Origin: Bacteroidales bacterium UBA3709
Lineage (GTDB): Bacteria > Bacteroidota > Bacteroidia > Bacteroidales > UBA932
Reading direction: 5' to 3'
Assembly (NCBI GenBank): GCA_002372015.1
Contig: DFIA01000079.1
Coordinates: 1-7,855, forward strand
DNA: 7,855 nucleotides
Shown here: positions 5,966 through 7,855 of the stretch, piece after piece
Layout: the number at the start of each line of letters is the position of its first letter
How positions within the stretch are numbered: the stretch's first letter is position 1
Made by a program: the position numbers and the translations under genes
The notes under the pieces: generated by a model
Told to the model about the DNA's origin: nothing
Database searches by the model: none
What the model saw: the letters and a program-made list of their open reading frames with translations, nothing else

Positions 5966-6406
5966 TTGACAGAGCATCCATCATGGCTTGGAATGAGCAA
6001 GCCCCCTGGACTGAGCCGGTCATGGATGCCTAATAAAGCGACCAAGCAGAAACGCTATAACAATACGATGGTGTTTCGGATGGAGTCTGAAGTTCCTCCC
6101 ATTCAGCCTATCCGGTTAAAGGTCGAGATTAACTGTTATGAGCATTTCAATGTGCTCGGGCTGCAGAAAATACCTTTCTCAGTGGATAATCCTTGGTTCA
6201 AGGGCCAATGTGAACTGACAACATATGCTTTGGATGAACTTGTCGGTACGAAGTTGCGTGCGTTGTATCAGCGGAAGAAAGGAAGGGATTTGCTGGATTT
6301 GCAGGTCGCATTGAACAGCGGCAGGATTGATGTCGCCCGTGTGCTGGATTGTTATCGCAAATACATTGAGTTTGTCGTGAACAAGATGCCAGGGGAAAGA
6401 GAGTAA
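5962..6406 (+). pseudogene. abiEii: AbiEii-type nucleotidyltransferase toxin, internally deleted
   Basis: The gene starts correctly: the ATG at 5962 overlaps the antitoxin stop and encodes MIDRASIMAWNEQAPWTEP, the familiar AbiEii N-terminus. It then hits TAA TAA at 6031-6036. The family resumes in another frame from about 6026 (KATKQKRYNNTMVFRMESE), continues through LKVEIN and TTYALDELVGTKLRALYQ to the late motif KGRDLLDL, and stops at 6404-6406. About 20 N-terminal and 125 C-terminal residues remain of a usual total near 300. The missing middle includes the glycine-rich GS...DxD catalytic motif of the nucleotidyltransferase fold. The simplest reading is one internal deletion that also shifted the frame. 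A TTG start at 5966 gives a 146-codon frame, but its first ~20 residues are not AbiEii-like. A toxic product is not expected. Confidence 0.85.
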
Positions 6407-6462
6407 CTATAAAAATATTCATGATTTCAACATACCAGCCATGTTTTTGCTATTAAATTAAA

Positions 6463-6493
6463 GTTGCAAATTTGAAAAAGTTTTTATCTTTGC
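6463..6493 (+). promoter_or_regulatory. Bacteroidota-type promoter P2 of fimbrillin cassette 2
   Basis: GTTGC at 6463-6467 and TATCTTTGC at 6485-6493 repeat P1 exactly, with the same spacing. Upstream sequence is unrelated to that of P1, so the conserved block begins at the promoter itself. It should drive a leader of about 750 nt before the ATG at 7252. Confidence 0.75.
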
Positions 6494-6550
6494 AGCGTGG
6501 ATTTCGGTGGCCTTTAGTTTTTTAGCCTCTGTGCAACCCAAAGAAAACCA

Positions 6551-7069
6551 ATGGAAAGACTTGAAAACATACCCGTTTGTCTGTGCAATTCTCTCAATGC
6601 TTTGGCGTTGAGTAAATACGCTATGGGGGGGGGGTGTAACTATCTAAAACTCAGCAATTTACAAAGGTGTTTCCTTGCGTTTTCGGGTTTTCTTTGCAGA
6701 ATTTTCTATTGTTTTTCTGTAGATTTACTCAAGTTCCTTTGCAGAATTTTCTCTTCTATTTCTGCAGATTTATTCAGGCGTCTTTGCAGCTTCTCTGCTC
6801 TTATTTTTACTTTTTTGGGAAAACTTTTCGGTAGTTTTCCAGCCTTTTATATATTTAAACAGACTTTATTGCTCAGGGCTTTAAGTCTTTCTGTTTTCCG
6901 TAATCTTTTTTTCGCTTTTAGATATACCGGTTTTGCTCTTTGCATTAGCATATTCCGGGTGTTTCATGTTGTATTCGAAGGTTTTCACTGTAGCCTTCGG
7001 CGGCCGCTACCCCTCCTTTTTAGATTTTTCAGGAGGGGTGGTGCGCATGCGCCTTATAGGCAGGGTTAA
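6551..7069 (+). CDS. Doubtful 172-codon leader ORF, Phe/Leu/Cys-rich
   Basis: ATG at 6551 begins about 50 nt after the predicted P2 transcription start and the frame stays open to TAA 7067-7069. It crosses the G10 tract (6625-6634), two 15-codon repeats (FLCRIFYCFSVDLLK and a variant), and ends in a Phe/Arg-rich tail. The product would be hydrophobic and basic without a clear signal peptide or known domain. The T-rich strand has few stop codons, so a long frame by chance is easy. In copy 1 the frame is broken only at the G tract. If real, it would be a phase-variable small membrane-type protein; more probably this is untranslated leader. Low confidence either way. Confidence 0.2.
   Translation: MERLENIPVCLCNSLNALALSKYAMGGGCNYLKLSNLQRCFLAFSGFLCRIFYCFSVDLLKFLCRIFSSISADLFRRLCSFSALIFTFLGKLFGSFPAFYIFKQTLLLRALSLSVFRNLFFAFRYTGFALCISIFRVFHVVFEGFHCSLRRPLPLLFRFFRRGGAHAPYRQG
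6693..6782 (+). repeat. Two tandem 45-bp repeats in leader copy 2
   Basis: Units at 6693-6737 and 6738-6782, followed by a partial unit from 6783, match units 1 and 2/4 of copy 1. In the second unit TGCAGAA and TTCTGCA pair perfectly over 7 bp. The two-unit difference from copy 1 accounts for 90 bp of the length difference between the long repeats. Confidence 0.9.
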
Positions 7070-7094
7070 GGTTTGGATTCGAATGATACAACAT
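6966..7094 (+). promoter_or_regulatory. Structured leader RNA with competing hairpins, copy 2
   Basis: All arms seen in copy 1 are kept: the long-range stem ATGTTGTA-TTCGAA with TTCGAA-TACAACAT, the alternative CGAAGG/CCTTCG hairpin, and ACCCCTCC (7009-7016) with GGAGGGGT (7032-7039). The substitutions in this part fall outside these arms, in GCGCATGCGC, which is a perfect 10-bp palindrome here but GCGC-TT-GCGC in copy 1. Confidence 0.45.
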
Positions 7095-7251
7095 AAGTAT
7101 TCATAGAAATAATAAATATTAACAAGTAAAAAACACGTTTTATATGAAAAGTCAACAAACCAATTTTTTCAACAAGAAAATAGTGTCGATATAACCTTGT
7201 ACGATAGCTACTGCAATAGACTCTTTTTATGTACCTAAAAATAAAATAACA

Positions 7252-7855
7252 ATGAACAAAAAAACACAGACATTCAAGGACTATTGGAGGGCCTTTGCTT
7301 TGCCGCTTGTTAGCTGCTCTGCCAAGTGCAACGCACAGTGCAGTAGTATATTGTGCGGTAGTGCAACCGCTACCTTCCTTGTTGTCTTTGCACTGAGCAT
7401 AGTGGTTAGCGGATGTGGCAAAATCAATGGCCCGGGACGCATCAGAGGGAATGGCATAGCCATCAGCGCCACTACTCTCAGGCAGAGTAACTCAGCCACT
7501 AAGACTGTTTATGGCGGCCGCGATAAAATTAGCGACAAAAAGGAGCCAATCTATTGGTCTTCCAAGGATTTGCTTGTTCTTACCTGCGCAGAGGCAGATG
7601 CTACCTATGGCACCTCTGCCGAGTACGAGGTAATGCCAACATCAAACCCAACCAAAGCTCTTATTGCTGCCAAGGATAACGGTAACGGTCTTTGGTGGGG
7701 CACAGCCGATCGTCACAAGATTTACGGTTTGTACCCTTCTCAAAGCCAGAACTCTGCCGCATCTTTGACTACCGCTGGCGTTGCTTCTGTTACAATGCCC
7801 AAGACTCAAACCCTTAGCAAAGACAAAAAGGCTCCTGTAGATTCTCTCCTTCCTA
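7252..7855 (+). CDS. Fimbrillin-family-like lipoprotein (fimbrillin 2), 3' end outside window
   Basis: The ATG at 7252 opens a frame that runs off the window end, about 201 residues. A hydrophobic core (about 40-53: TATFLVVFALSIVV) ends in a lipobox VVSGC with Cys55, so a lipoprotein is predicted. The mature part resembles fimbrillin 1: TKTVYGGRDK, then a W-SSKDLLVLT segment, EYEVMP, a WWGTADRHKIYGLYPS segment and a Ser/Thr-rich stretch. The n-region is unusually long, about 40 residues before the core, with four Cys within SCSAKCNAQCSSILC. The first codons belong to the long direct repeat. Expression is expected from P2. Role: probably a cell-surface or fimbria-associated protein, by family resemblance only; specificity cannot be inferred. 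Confidence 0.8.
   Translation, partial: MNKKTQTFKDYWRAFALPLVSCSAKCNAQCSSILCGSATATFLVVFALSIVVSGCGKINGPGRIRGNGIAISATTLRQSNSATKTVYGGRDKISDKKEPIYWSSKDLLVLTCAEADATYGTSAEYEVMPTSNPTKALIAAKDNGNGLWWGTADRHKIYGLYPSQSQNSAASLTTAGVASVTMPKTQTLSKDKKAPVDSLLP

Larger units (their letters stand above)
6463..7276 (+). repeat. Long direct repeat, copy 2 (promoter-leader cassette)
   Basis: This 814-bp counterpart of 343-1249 is in the same orientation. It is shorter mainly because it has two 45-bp units instead of four. The final stretch from about 6875 to the ATG is nearly identical to copy 1, while the promoter-proximal 200 bp carry more substitutions. Homology stops after ACATTCA at 7276, inside the fimbrillin 2 coding sequence. 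Together the copies bracket about 5.2 kb of unique sequence. Confidence 0.9.

Overview
The window looks like a piece of a Bacteroidales chromosome (Bacteroides/Prevotella-like; genus not resolvable by eye). The evidence is: promoters of the Bacteroidota type (a TTG box, then TAnnTTTG), start codons preceded by A/T-rich sequence without a Shine-Dalgarno, large fimbrillin-like lipoproteins, and a relic ending in a FISUMP-type C-terminus. Intact genes all point rightward.

Layout. 1-251 is the 3' end of an alpha/beta hydrolase gene. 343-1249 is the first copy of a long direct repeat: a promoter at its left edge, about 850 bp of T-rich leader with 45-bp tandem repeats, a poly-G tract and strong hairpins, then the first codons of a lipoprotein-type reading frame. 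It leads, through a 40-codon leader ORF (1222-1344), into a 1073-residue fimbrillin-like surface lipoprotein (1341-4562) with a strong terminator. 4680-4844 is a relic of another surface-protein C-terminus, followed by a second terminator at 4920. 5081-6406 is a type IV AbiE toxin-antitoxin locus: the antitoxin gene abiEi is intact, but abiEii has lost its N-terminal catalytic part and is out of frame. 6463-7276 is the second copy of the long repeat, and it drives a second fimbrillin-like lipoprotein gene (7252 to beyond the window).

The most unusual feature is the repeated promoter-leader cassette. Two different fimbrillin genes carry nearly the same ~0.8-0.9 kb upstream block. Similarity begins at the promoter and stops about 27 bases into the coding sequence, after which the proteins differ. 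The two copies differ mainly in the number of 45-bp units (four against two) and in a G9/G10 tract that decides whether a 172-codon leader frame is open. Hairpins that compete for the same bases are kept in both. This fits either a structured, regulated 5' leader or a recombination platform for exchanging surface proteins downstream of one promoter. Because the copies are direct repeats, recombination between them would remove fimbrillin 1 and the AbiE locus together.
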